A DNA stretch of 64,000 nucleotides from positions 109,971-173,970 of the forward strand of contig CAZFHA010000003.1 in NCBI GenBank assembly GCA_964518595.1, written 5' to 3'. Within the stretch, counting starts at the first letter, position 1. Each line of letters opens with the position of its first letter. Made by a program: the position numbers and the translations under genes. This DNA comes from CAZFHA01 sp964518595. Lineage in GTDB: Bacteria > Bacillota > Clostridia > Saccharofermentanales > Saccharofermentanaceae. The notes below the pieces were generated by a model. It made no database searches. It saw only the letters and a list, made by a program, of their open reading frames with translations, and was not told the origin of the DNA. Positions 9,305 through 16,688 of the stretch are shown piece by piece.

Positions 9305-10130
9305 TGATGAGCAAAACATACGTAGAGGACTGCAGGAAAGTGTGGATTGGGCCTCCATAGGCATCCACAAAGTCTTTGCCGCAGAAGATGGTCAAAGCGC
9401 ACTGGACATCGTCGAGAAAGAGAAAATAAACATCATCATTTCTGACATAAAAATGCCCAGCATGAATGGCATAGAATTGGGACTAAGAGTCTCCAATCAA
9501 TATCCAAATGTGGCCATCATCCTCTTAAGCGGCTACTCGGAATTCGAGTACGCCCAACAAGCAGTTCGCTTCGGCGCCTGCGACTACCTCCTTAAACCCG
9601 TTAAAATCCCCGAACTATTGGAATGCGTCCAAAAGTGCCTTCAACTCAAGCAAAACCAACGTAACCTAGAGCAACTCGCTAGCGAACCTCCCCCGCCCAC
9701 CATAGAAACCTTATTAAAAAACAAAAACATCTCCGATAAGTACCGCTACGAAGGCTTGATCCAGCACGAACACCTATTCGGCTCCGACACAAGACTCGGC
9801 ATCTCTCACAATCGCTTCTCCGCCACCATCCTTCAGGCCCTAGACTACATAAACCTGAACAAAAGCAAACCAATCTCCGTCAACGACGTGGCCCTCTTTG
9901 TCCAAAAGTCAAACAACTACTTCAGCCATCAATTCAAAAAAGAAGTGGGCATCTCCTATGTAGAATACTTAAATCTTGTCCGAATCGAGTACGCCAAAAT
10001 CATGCTCCTCCAAACCTCCATGATGACCTACGAAATCGCGGAGAACCTAGGCTTCAACGACTACAAGTACTTCTCCACCGTATTTCGCAAAATAGTGGGA
10101 GTGAGCCCCAGCCAGTATAAGAAGAAATGA
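9282..10130 (+). CDS. Response regulator with AraC-type DNA-binding domain, YesN type
   Basis: A receiver domain occupies residues 1-120 with the acidic pair in IVDDEQ, phospho-acceptor Asp55 in ISDIKMPSMNG and the conserved Lys in YLLKPVK; a short linker and a C-terminal AraC pair of helix-turn-helix motifs follow (ending GFNDYKYFSTVFRKIVGVSPSQY). ATG 9282 is preferred because AGGCGG sits 8 bases upstream; a GTG at 9273 is possible. It overlaps the kinase gene by 23 bases. Phosphorylated by that kinase, it probably activates the divergent promoters around 4,000-4,200. Confidence 0.88.
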   Translation: MLKLLIVDDEQNIRRGLQESVDWASIGIHKVFAAEDGQSALDIVEKEKINIIISDIKMPSMNGIELGLRVSNQYPNVAIILLSGYSEFEYAQQAVRFGACDYLLKPVKIPELLECVQKCLQLKQNQRNLEQLASEPPPPTIETLLKNKNISDKYRYEGLIQHEHLFGSDTRLGISHNRFSATILQALDYINLNKSKPISVNDVALFVQKSNNYFSHQFKKEVGISYVEYLNLVRIEYAKIMLLQTSMMTYEIAENLGFNDYKYFSTVFRKIVGVSPSQYKKK

Positions 10131-10193
10131 AGATCTCACAGCTTATATTCCCTTACGTATGCGTTAATTGTTATGAATTAAGGAGATGTCAAA

Positions 10194-10517
10194 ATGGAGG
10201 TGTTTGATGTGGATGACTATACAGCTCATATTGATGACTTTGAAGCCAAAATCTATTTAGCTGTTTATGATATAGTTGAAAATCGAGCAAGATACCGACT
10301 GGCCAAATTATTCTCTAAATATGGCTTTCGTATTCAAAAGTCTGCTTTCGAAATTATCTGTACTAAGGAAGCAGAAAGAGACATTATCCGTAACATTGAA
10401 AAAATCATTGATGAAAAAAATGATCTTGTGCGCTTGTATCGTCTTTGTGGTAACGACCGCATCTATTCTTTTGGTAATGCAGAAAAGACTTTTGAAGAGG
10501 ATGTAGTCATTCTTTAA
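10194..10517 (+). CDS. cas2: Orphan Cas2-like protein
   Basis: A 107-residue protein with the Cas2 ferredoxin-like fold signature: a first strand ending in the catalytic-type Asp26 (YLAVYDIVENRARYR), the conserved GFRIQKSAFE segment, and a C-terminal edge strand EDVVIL. In CRISPR systems Cas2 bridges two Cas1 dimers during spacer acquisition. It has an acidic N-terminal extension of about 17 residues. TTAAGGAG lies about 8 bases before the ATG, so it should be translated. No cas1, effector gene or repeat array is near: the upstream neighbour is the response regulator (64 bases away) and the downstream neighbour is a convergent GH38. It may be a remnant of a lost CRISPR locus or a stand-alone nuclease or toxin-like Cas2. 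Family assignment is fairly sure; function is not. Confidence 0.8.
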   Translation: MEVFDVDDYTAHIDDFEAKIYLAVYDIVENRARYRLAKLFSKYGFRIQKSAFEIICTKEAERDIIRNIEKIIDEKNDLVRLYRLCGNDRIYSFGNAEKTFEEDVVIL

Positions 10518-10524
10518 AAGCCTT

Positions 10525-10572
10525 TACCTCTGGAGCTATTCTCCCCCATAAACCTGTCAAGCTCCAAAGGTA
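10525..10572. terminator. Possible hairpin between convergent cas2-like and GH38 genes
   Basis: TACCTCTGGAGCT (10525-10537) pairs with AGCTCCAAAGGTA (10560-10572) with one mismatch and a 22-base loop. The right arm overlaps the last codons of the GH38 gene and there is no clear T-run, so it is only a weak candidate for a bidirectional terminator. Confidence 0.3.
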
Positions 10573-13500
10573 ATCCACCAACTCTCCACCGCAAAGGGTT
10601 CCATTTCAACGGAAAATTCCTGCTCCCTGGTAACAGCCACTTCGTATAACTGCCTACCCTGATGATCGGTCTTACATGCCCGCACAAGTGTTTTTCCTGC
10701 AAAGGCAATAGTTCCTTTACTTCTCTGTCCTGCAACTTCAACCAAGCGGATAAGAATACTGTTATTAGCTTTACCACCACGTAACGTTGAAACAGCAATC
10801 TTATCGGTATCACAAGTCATAAAAGTTCCACCAGTAGGGTCTTTAACCGTAGCCGGAACGGATACTCTAAATTCCTGATAACTCATACGTTGAGCATAAA
10901 GTCCATTTCTTAAACCCTGGGAAAACTGATAGCACTGTTCAAAGCCCGAAATTGCACTTGAAGTAATCCCATAACGAAAGCATATATTACCGCCTTGACT
11001 GGCTTTGTAATTGACCCGCCAATAATTATTTAACACGTAAGAATAAAGACGCCCACCCTGCACCGAAGTTTGCTGCCAATGTCCTTGCACTGGATGATTC
11101 ACGGTAAATAGAAAAATATCTGGAGAGGCAATTTGGATCTGGTATTGTTTGTCTCGCAGAAGCATACTGGTTTGTAAAGGCAACCAATCGGTACAAGCGC
11201 CGGGAAGCAGATCTTTTTGCCAGTCAACCCAACCGGTCTGGCTATCGGAGAACACTTGCGCATCTTGAGCTAAGGATGTCGGAAAATCTACATAAACCGC
11301 TTCAATGGAGGCGGTTTCTTCCTTATTGTACTCATAGATAAGCTCTAATTTTTTCTCAAAATGATGTAAGATATAAACAATTTTCACCCAGCCAAGAATG
11401 CCTTTCCCCTGTAAAATTAGCCTTGTATCATAGGAAGAGGTTCGTCTTTCAACTTGGCAGATTTCCCCCCCAGAATATAATGGAAAACAACGCTGGGGGA
11501 AAACTTCAGGCTTTCCATACTGGCTTCGATTGCCCATCAATGTGGTCCCTTCACCCCCAGCAACATAGACCATCTGACCGAAAGTTTTTTCCTTCCCTAC
11601 CAGTTCCTTTTGTAATTCTTTGTCAAAAAGACTGGTAATCGCCCCTTGCCCCGGAAGAATTGTAGCTCGGTAATAGCTATTTTCCATATAGATTATTTCA
11701 TTACTATTGCCAATATCTATAGTGTAGGAAGTGATTTTCACAGCGTCTTTTTTGACGGAAAATGAAAGTGATTCTGCCTCAGCTAAAGGAAATCTTCGGT
11801 AAGACATACCGGGTACTGCCGGACAATAAAGTTCTCCTTGGACTTGTGTTGCCCCCTGATGAATTGGCTGCCAATAAGCTTCGGAAAGTAGCCCTTCGCC
11901 TGATCCAGTCTTCTCATAACTGAGGATTGTTTCCTTACAGCCAATTTCGATAGGAACCACTGCCGAAACAGGAAAGCTGCTGGGATTATAGACAACAATT
12001 TCTCTTCCCTGATTATTCCAAAGTAGGCTTAGCCGAGAGGCCGAATTGTTTAGCAGCCTTTCTTTTAATAGGTAAGCCTGATCTGCCATATTTTTCTTTA
12101 AGGCCCACTGCTCTCTGGCTAAGTAAGACTCTGGATCGGAACCGGATAAAAATGCCCCCCAAGTATGCTCACCGTACAATAAAATTTGTTTCCAAGCTGC
12201 GCTAAAATCTTCATGAGGAAATTGAAACCGTGAGTCCTGCATGGTTCCTATAGTTGCAAGTACTTCTGCATTTCTCAGTCCACTTTCTGCCGCCCTTACT
12301 TGAATTGACTCCATGACGGAAGAGCCTGCGCCATCCTCCCAATAGGCACCGCCATCCCCTTTATAGCTATAAAAAGATTCTTTCCAGGGCATTGAGGCTT
12401 CAAAAAAACTGCTCCCATTGGAGGCTATCAGTCGGGGATAGACATAGGTTTTATTCCAATTTTGTATAAAATCAGCGGCTCGAGGGTCAATATCAGTATT
12501 ATCTGCTTCCATGCCATACAGCAGTACATGGTTAGGCTGATAGTCTTCTCTTTCATACTCCAAAAGCCACATCGCCAGTCCCCTTTGGGCAGCCGGAATT
12601 GACGCCGGAGAACCGCAAACCTTCTTTAGTTCACAGTACATTTTTGCTAACCAAGTAAGTACACGGCTGCCGTCTAGTCCTTCCCACCAAAAGGGGCTTT
12701 TCTTATGCAGTTGTCCATTAAACCGAAAAGGCCCTCTATCCTGATTGTTAGCATGAATAAGATACTTTACTCCAGAGCCACGGAGAACAGTCGGATAACT
12801 GGAAGAGGCCGAGGCAACATCTACAATATCTGCCCGATCAGGAATCAACCCCTGAGTAGCCAAGAACTGGTCAGAAAAATCCCCATTATGAATCAGCCCT
12901 TCTAGGGAGGTAAATTGCGTTAGTAAATCAGCATAATTCCAGGGAATCCCCAGCTTTCCTTTCTTGATCCAATAGATCAATCGCTCAATCTGTTCTGGGG
13001 ATCTTGTCTTACAGTACTCCTCCAAATGCCATGTACCATCAATAACGTAAGAAAAAGAATCTTCCTCCGAGGATTCCAAAAGCTCAATCGCCTTATCCAA
13101 ATTGCGACACATTCTTTCGGCTACTTCCCACTGCCGGTGGGTGTAGCCGATATCTGTATGGGCGTGAGGAGTGATATGAATATTCCACTTTTTTCTGGGG
13201 CTAAAAACACCCTTCCCCTGCAAATCGCCCTGAATAACATAAGCTACCTCTCCTTCTTGCTCTGGAATCCAGACTAAGACTGTCTGCTGCCCAAATTCTG
13301 CAATTGAAAATACATAGGGAATTGAGAGCTGTTTCTCACCGCAGGTTAGCTCAATTTCTCCGCGGAGGTGAGACTTTTGATATTGATGTAAATCATTTAC
13401 TACTAGACTGCAGGCTTCTTCCAACTGCCCCTTTTCATTCTCACGATAAAAAACTTCCGGACGAATCGAAGGAGCCACCGGCCTTACGGGTGAAGACTGT

Positions 13501-14072
13501 TTATATAGTGCCATTGCGCCATAGTGAAAACCACAAGCATCAGCCATCCGATCTAACCGAAGTACAGCTTGAAGATTATTTACAGGAAGAAATGCTTCTC
13601 CATCTATTGTCTGGATCGAGAGAACATTGCTTCCCTGAACAACAAAGTCTTCAGGGATGGAAATTTGAATTTCTTCTTTATTATAAATCGCTGCATGTAA
13701 AGCATGGCTGGGGCGGATAACTGGGTCATCTGAAGGAATTGGATAAGGAAAATAGCTTCCTCTATGTCCATTTACCGTGATCTGAAGATCGGGAATTCGA
13801 GGCGTCGAAGCAATATATTTAATATAAAGTAAAAGTCCCGAAACTTCATTAAGTTGAAACTCGATTTGAAAGCTATACTCTTGATACCCACCATCAGGAT
13901 CAGCCGAAGATGGATGAAAGGAAGGGTATCCACTAACCCTCTTTTGCCGGACAACAAATGGTTCAAAGGTCTTTGGGTGCATAAATGTGTCTACCAAGGA
14001 ATCCTGATCTCCGATGGACCATATTAGGTCTTCATCTTCCGATAAAAGTAGAGCTTTTCTGTTATCCTTCAT
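10557..14072 (-). CDS. GH38 alpha-mannosidase-like protein, large divergent form
   Basis: 1,171 residues, no signal peptide, so cytoplasmic. An N-terminal beta-sandwich region of about 300 residues precedes the GH38 barrel, which starts with HAHTDIGYTHRQ (about 302-313), giving the His and Asp zinc ligands. The expected nucleophile region reads DIVDVASASSSYPTVL instead of the usual VDSFGHS, and the later zinc-ligand His is in GEHTWGAF rather than NQFHD. Catalytic Asp and His are therefore retained in altered surroundings, as in a divergent GH38 branch. C-terminal beta domains follow. GGGAGGAG precedes the ATG. It is the last gene of the 17-gene operon. Alpha-mannosidase activity is probable, but linkage and substrate cannot be told. 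Confidence 0.75.
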   Translation of the reverse strand: MKDNRKALLLSEDEDLIWSIGDQDSLVDTFMHPKTFEPFVVRQKRVSGYPSFHPSSADPDGGYQEYSFQIEFQLNEVSGLLLYIKYIASTPRIPDLQITVNGHRGSYFPYPIPSDDPVIRPSHALHAAIYNKEEIQISIPEDFVVQGSNVLSIQTIDGEAFLPVNNLQAVLRLDRMADACGFHYGAMALYKQSSPVRPVAPSIRPEVFYRENEKGQLEEACSLVVNDLHQYQKSHLRGEIELTCGEKQLSIPYVFSIAEFGQQTVLVWIPEQEGEVAYVIQGDLQGKGVFSPRKKWNIHITPHAHTDIGYTHRQWEVAERMCRNLDKAIELLESSEEDSFSYVIDGTWHLEEYCKTRSPEQIERLIYWIKKGKLGIPWNYADLLTQFTSLEGLIHNGDFSDQFLATQGLIPDRADIVDVASASSSYPTVLRGSGVKYLIHANNQDRGPFRFNGQLHKKSPFWWEGLDGSRVLTWLAKMYCELKKVCGSPASIPAAQRGLAMWLLEYEREDYQPNHVLLYGMEADNTDIDPRAADFIQNWNKTYVYPRLIASNGSSFFEASMPWKESFYSYKGDGGAYWEDGAGSSVMESIQVRAAESGLRNAEVLATIGTMQDSRFQFPHEDFSAAWKQILLYGEHTWGAFLSGSDPESYLAREQWALKKNMADQAYLLKERLLNNSASRLSLLWNNQGREIVVYNPSSFPVSAVVPIEIGCKETILSYEKTGSGEGLLSEAYWQPIHQGATQVQGELYCPAVPGMSYRRFPLAEAESLSFSVKKDAVKITSYTIDIGNSNEIIYMENSYYRATILPGQGAITSLFDKELQKELVGKEKTFGQMVYVAGGEGTTLMGNRSQYGKPEVFPQRCFPLYSGGEICQVERRTSSYDTRLILQGKGILGWVKIVYILHHFEKKLELIYEYNKEETASIEAVYVDFPTSLAQDAQVFSDSQTGWVDWQKDLLPGACTDWLPLQTSMLLRDKQYQIQIASPDIFLFTVNHPVQGHWQQTSVQGGRLYSYVLNNYWRVNYKASQGGNICFRYGITSSAISGFEQCYQFSQGLRNGLYAQRMSYQEFRVSVPATVKDPTGGTFMTCDTDKIAVSTLRGGKANNSILIRLVEVAGQRSKGTIAFAGKTLVRACKTDHQGRQLYEVAVTREQEFSVEMEPFAVESWWITFGA

Positions 14073-14166
14073 GTCTTTCGCTCCTCCCTGAAATGATAAA
14101 ACTCAATGTTTCCAAGCTAACCTTCGTGAGGATTATCCAAATAATGTAATAGTGCCGTTGAATTGA

Positions 14167-15558
14167 CTAGCTACTCTCCTTAAGCTGTTTTCTTTTATGA
14201 TAACGAAGCCAATGCCCGGACAAAATTCGATAGAGAAATAAGATTCCTCTGGCCAACCAATCAACGGACATGGCAACCCAGACTCCAAGAAGTTGCCAAC
14301 CCAAGACTTGCCCTAGGTAATAACTCAAAGCAATACGAAAAATCCACATAGATAGAATAGAAACAATCATGGCAAAACGCACGTCACCGGCAGCTCTTAA
14401 GGCATTCGGCAAGGTAAAAGCAAAGGGCCAAATAATCATGGCGGCTACACTGTGGTAAAGAATTACCTGATAGGCCATCTGTGCCCCCTCGCCGGATAAG
14501 TTGTAGATGCCCACTAACCAAGGCGCTACCAAAATAATCAGAAGATTTAAGCCCCCCATAGCGCCAAAACAAACAAGCATAAGTTTACGAATATAGCTTT
14601 TGGCCTGAGGATAGTCTTCTGCGCCGATACACTGCCCCACTACCGGCAGCATAGTCATACCAATGGCGTTACCGGGAATATAGGCAATACCGGCTACCAA
14701 GCCAACTACTGCATTGGCTGCAATGGCAGCGGTTCCAAAGGTCACAATCAAACTTTGAACCAGTATTTTTCCCACTTGAAAAATTGCACTGTCCAGTCCC
14801 GTGGGAACGGCAATATGCAGGATTTTTTTAATCAATCCAAAATCAAACCGAAAAGAGAAAGGCCGGGGTAAGACAATGTCATTTCGGGGATTACGTAGCA
14901 CGTAAAATAACAGAGCCGCCCCTACAATCCGAGCCACTAGCGTTGCCGTAGCCACACCGGCTACACCCCAATTGAAGACTAAAAGTAACAGGGCGTTCCC
15001 CCCAATATTGATTAGGTTGATGATGATGGAGACAAAAAAGGTTACCCGGGTATTCCCCATCGCCCGGCACAGAGCCGAGCAGCCCCCTTGAATGGCCAAA
15101 AAAGGAAAGGACAAGGCAATTATATAGAAGTAGGTTACTCCATGACCGAGTACGTCAGCTTCTACCTGCCCAAAAATCAAGCTGAGGATCTGTCGATTCC
15201 CTAAAAGAGCCACGGTCATGACCAGTAAGGATAGCGAAAGAATTAGCAGTAGTAGTTGATTTGCACTTTCAGAGGCCTTCCTGCGGTCAGAACGCCCTAA
15301 GGCTTGAGAAGCAATAACTACACCGCCGGTAGACATAGACATAAATAAATTTATCAGCAGAATATTAATAGTATCTACCAAAGAAACCCCAGACATAGCG
15401 GCTTCTCCCACTCTGGATACCATAACAGTATCCGCCATCCCTACGGTAACACCCAGAACTTGTTCTAAAATCAAAGGAATAATCATGCGCCGAAGATAGC
15501 GGCTGTCAATCTGTAAACCAAGTTTGCTATCCAAGGTCGCTTCTGTCTTACTATTCAT
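14167..15558 (-). CDS. MATE-family multidrug/metabolite efflux transporter
   Basis: 463 residues with about twelve hydrophobic segments arranged as two similar halves, typical of MatE proteins that export cationic or other small molecules using a Na+ or H+ gradient. The N-terminal PLILEQVLGVTVGMADTVMV is characteristic. Its start overlaps the stop of nagA by one base (TAATG), so the two are translationally coupled. A transporter of this family in a glycan catabolic operon is unusual; it may export a by-product, or substrates could differ from classical drugs. Confidence 0.88.
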   Translation of the reverse strand: MNSKTEATLDSKLGLQIDSRYLRRMIIPLILEQVLGVTVGMADTVMVSRVGEAAMSGVSLVDTINILLINLFMSMSTGGVVIASQALGRSDRRKASESANQLLLLILSLSLLVMTVALLGNRQILSLIFGQVEADVLGHGVTYFYIIALSFPFLAIQGGCSALCRAMGNTRVTFFVSIIINLINIGGNALLLLVFNWGVAGVATATLVARIVGAALLFYVLRNPRNDIVLPRPFSFRFDFGLIKKILHIAVPTGLDSAIFQVGKILVQSLIVTFGTAAIAANAVVGLVAGIAYIPGNAIGMTMLPVVGQCIGAEDYPQAKSYIRKLMLVCFGAMGGLNLLIILVAPWLVGIYNLSGEGAQMAYQVILYHSVAAMIIWPFAFTLPNALRAAGDVRFAMIVSILSMWIFRIALSYYLGQVLGWQLLGVWVAMSVDWLARGILFLYRILSGHWLRYHKRKQLKESS

Positions 15559-16688
15559 TATCTATCCTGCTCTTTTCCACCCACAAAAACTCGTTTCAAA
15601 TTATAGCCTTGGTCTAGGACTAAGAGGTCAGCCCAATAACCAGCTGCGATAGATCCAATACTATTCTCTAAGCCTAATACGGCGGCCGGTTGGCTGGTAC
15701 AGGCGGCAATCACAGTTTCGGAAGCAATACCTAAGGCCAAACTGCGGCGAAAGCCATCAAAGAGGCTAATGGTAGAGCAGGCCAGTGTTCCATCTTCTAA
15801 GTGTCCGGCACCCTCTCGCACCCAGATTGGCAAATCACCTAAGACATATTCACCCTCAGGATATCCTGCTGCCGCGCAGGAGTCAGAAACCAGGCAAAGC
15901 TTTTCACCAAAAAGCTGAAATGCCATAGCCATGACCACTGGGTGAACATGAAGCCCATCGGCAATTAATTCTACTGACAGAGGAGCATCAAAGGCCGCAC
16001 CAATTAGGCCTGGTTCGCGGTGATGTAGTGGTCTCATGGCATTAAACAGATGGGTAACATGTCTGGCTCCGGCCTTAATGCTCTGGTGAACTTGAGCATA
16101 AGTTGCCTCAGTATGAGCCAGAGAGAAAACTTTTTCCGGCGTAAGAGCAGCAATCGTTGCCAGAGCCTCCGGATAAGTAGGATCAATAGAAATCATCTTA
16201 ATGTGCCCTTGCGCCACCTTATCCCACGCTTTGAGCCATTCCACCTGGGGCGCACGTAAAAACTCGGCTTTATGGCAGCCCTTTTTACTTAGCCCCAAAG
16301 CCGGGCCTTCCAGATGAATTCCCAGAATACGACAGCCCTCGCCGCGCGTCTCAATTGCCTCCCCCAGTCGCTCAAGCATAGCTATGCTCTGAGTTTCCGA
16401 CAGACTCATAGTAGTGGCTAAGATCGAAGTTACCCCTTGTTTGCTGTACTTTTTTTGCACCGCCAAGATGTCCTCTACTTCGCCATAACTAAAGTCTACC
16501 CCCTCTCGACCGTGGGTATGAAGATCAATGAATCCCGGAAGAAGCAGTTCCCCCGTCAGATCATAAACTTGTTCATAGGGTCGAGGCAGAAGCTCCGGCT
16601 GAACCTCAGTAATGCGTTCCCCCTCCGCTCGTACGTCCAGCTTTTGCCAAGTTCCCCGGTAGAAAACCGTCCCCTTCTTATATAGCAT
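15558..16688 (-). CDS. nagA: N-acetylglucosamine-6-phosphate deacetylase
   Basis: 376 residues, the usual length. The amidohydrolase metal motif is DLHTHGREG (His57 and His59), followed by HLEGP, later metal-binding His residues (SLAHTEA, HVTHLFNAM) and the catalytic Asp in LVSDSCAA near residue 267. It converts GlcNAc-6-phosphate to glucosamine-6-phosphate and acetate. GlcNAc would come from the GH20 enzyme and be phosphorylated by a kinase such as the ROK protein of the same operon. The gene overlaps the upstream GH38 stop by 11 bases. No nagB is in the window, so the next step must be encoded elsewhere. Confidence 0.92.
   Translation of the reverse strand: MLYKKGTVFYRGTWQKLDVRAEGERITEVQPELLPRPYEQVYDLTGELLLPGFIDLHTHGREGVDFSYGEVEDILAVQKKYSKQGVTSILATTMSLSETQSIAMLERLGEAIETRGEGCRILGIHLEGPALGLSKKGCHKAEFLRAPQVEWLKAWDKVAQGHIKMISIDPTYPEALATIAALTPEKVFSLAHTEATYAQVHQSIKAGARHVTHLFNAMRPLHHREPGLIGAAFDAPLSVELIADGLHVHPVVMAMAFQLFGEKLCLVSDSCAAAGYPEGEYVLGDLPIWVREGAGHLEDGTLACSTISLFDGFRRSLALGIASETVIAACTSQPAAVLGLENSIGSIAAGYWADLLVLDQGYNLKRVFVGGKEQDR

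Noticed and set aside
10130..10600. CRISPR array near the cas2-like gene
   Set aside because: No repeated 25-36 base units with regular spacers are seen on either side or anywhere else in the window.
13304..13720. Plus-strand 138-codon frame inside the large GH38 gene
   Set aside because: Antisense shadow of a conserved coding region; composition and lack of ribosome site argue against it.
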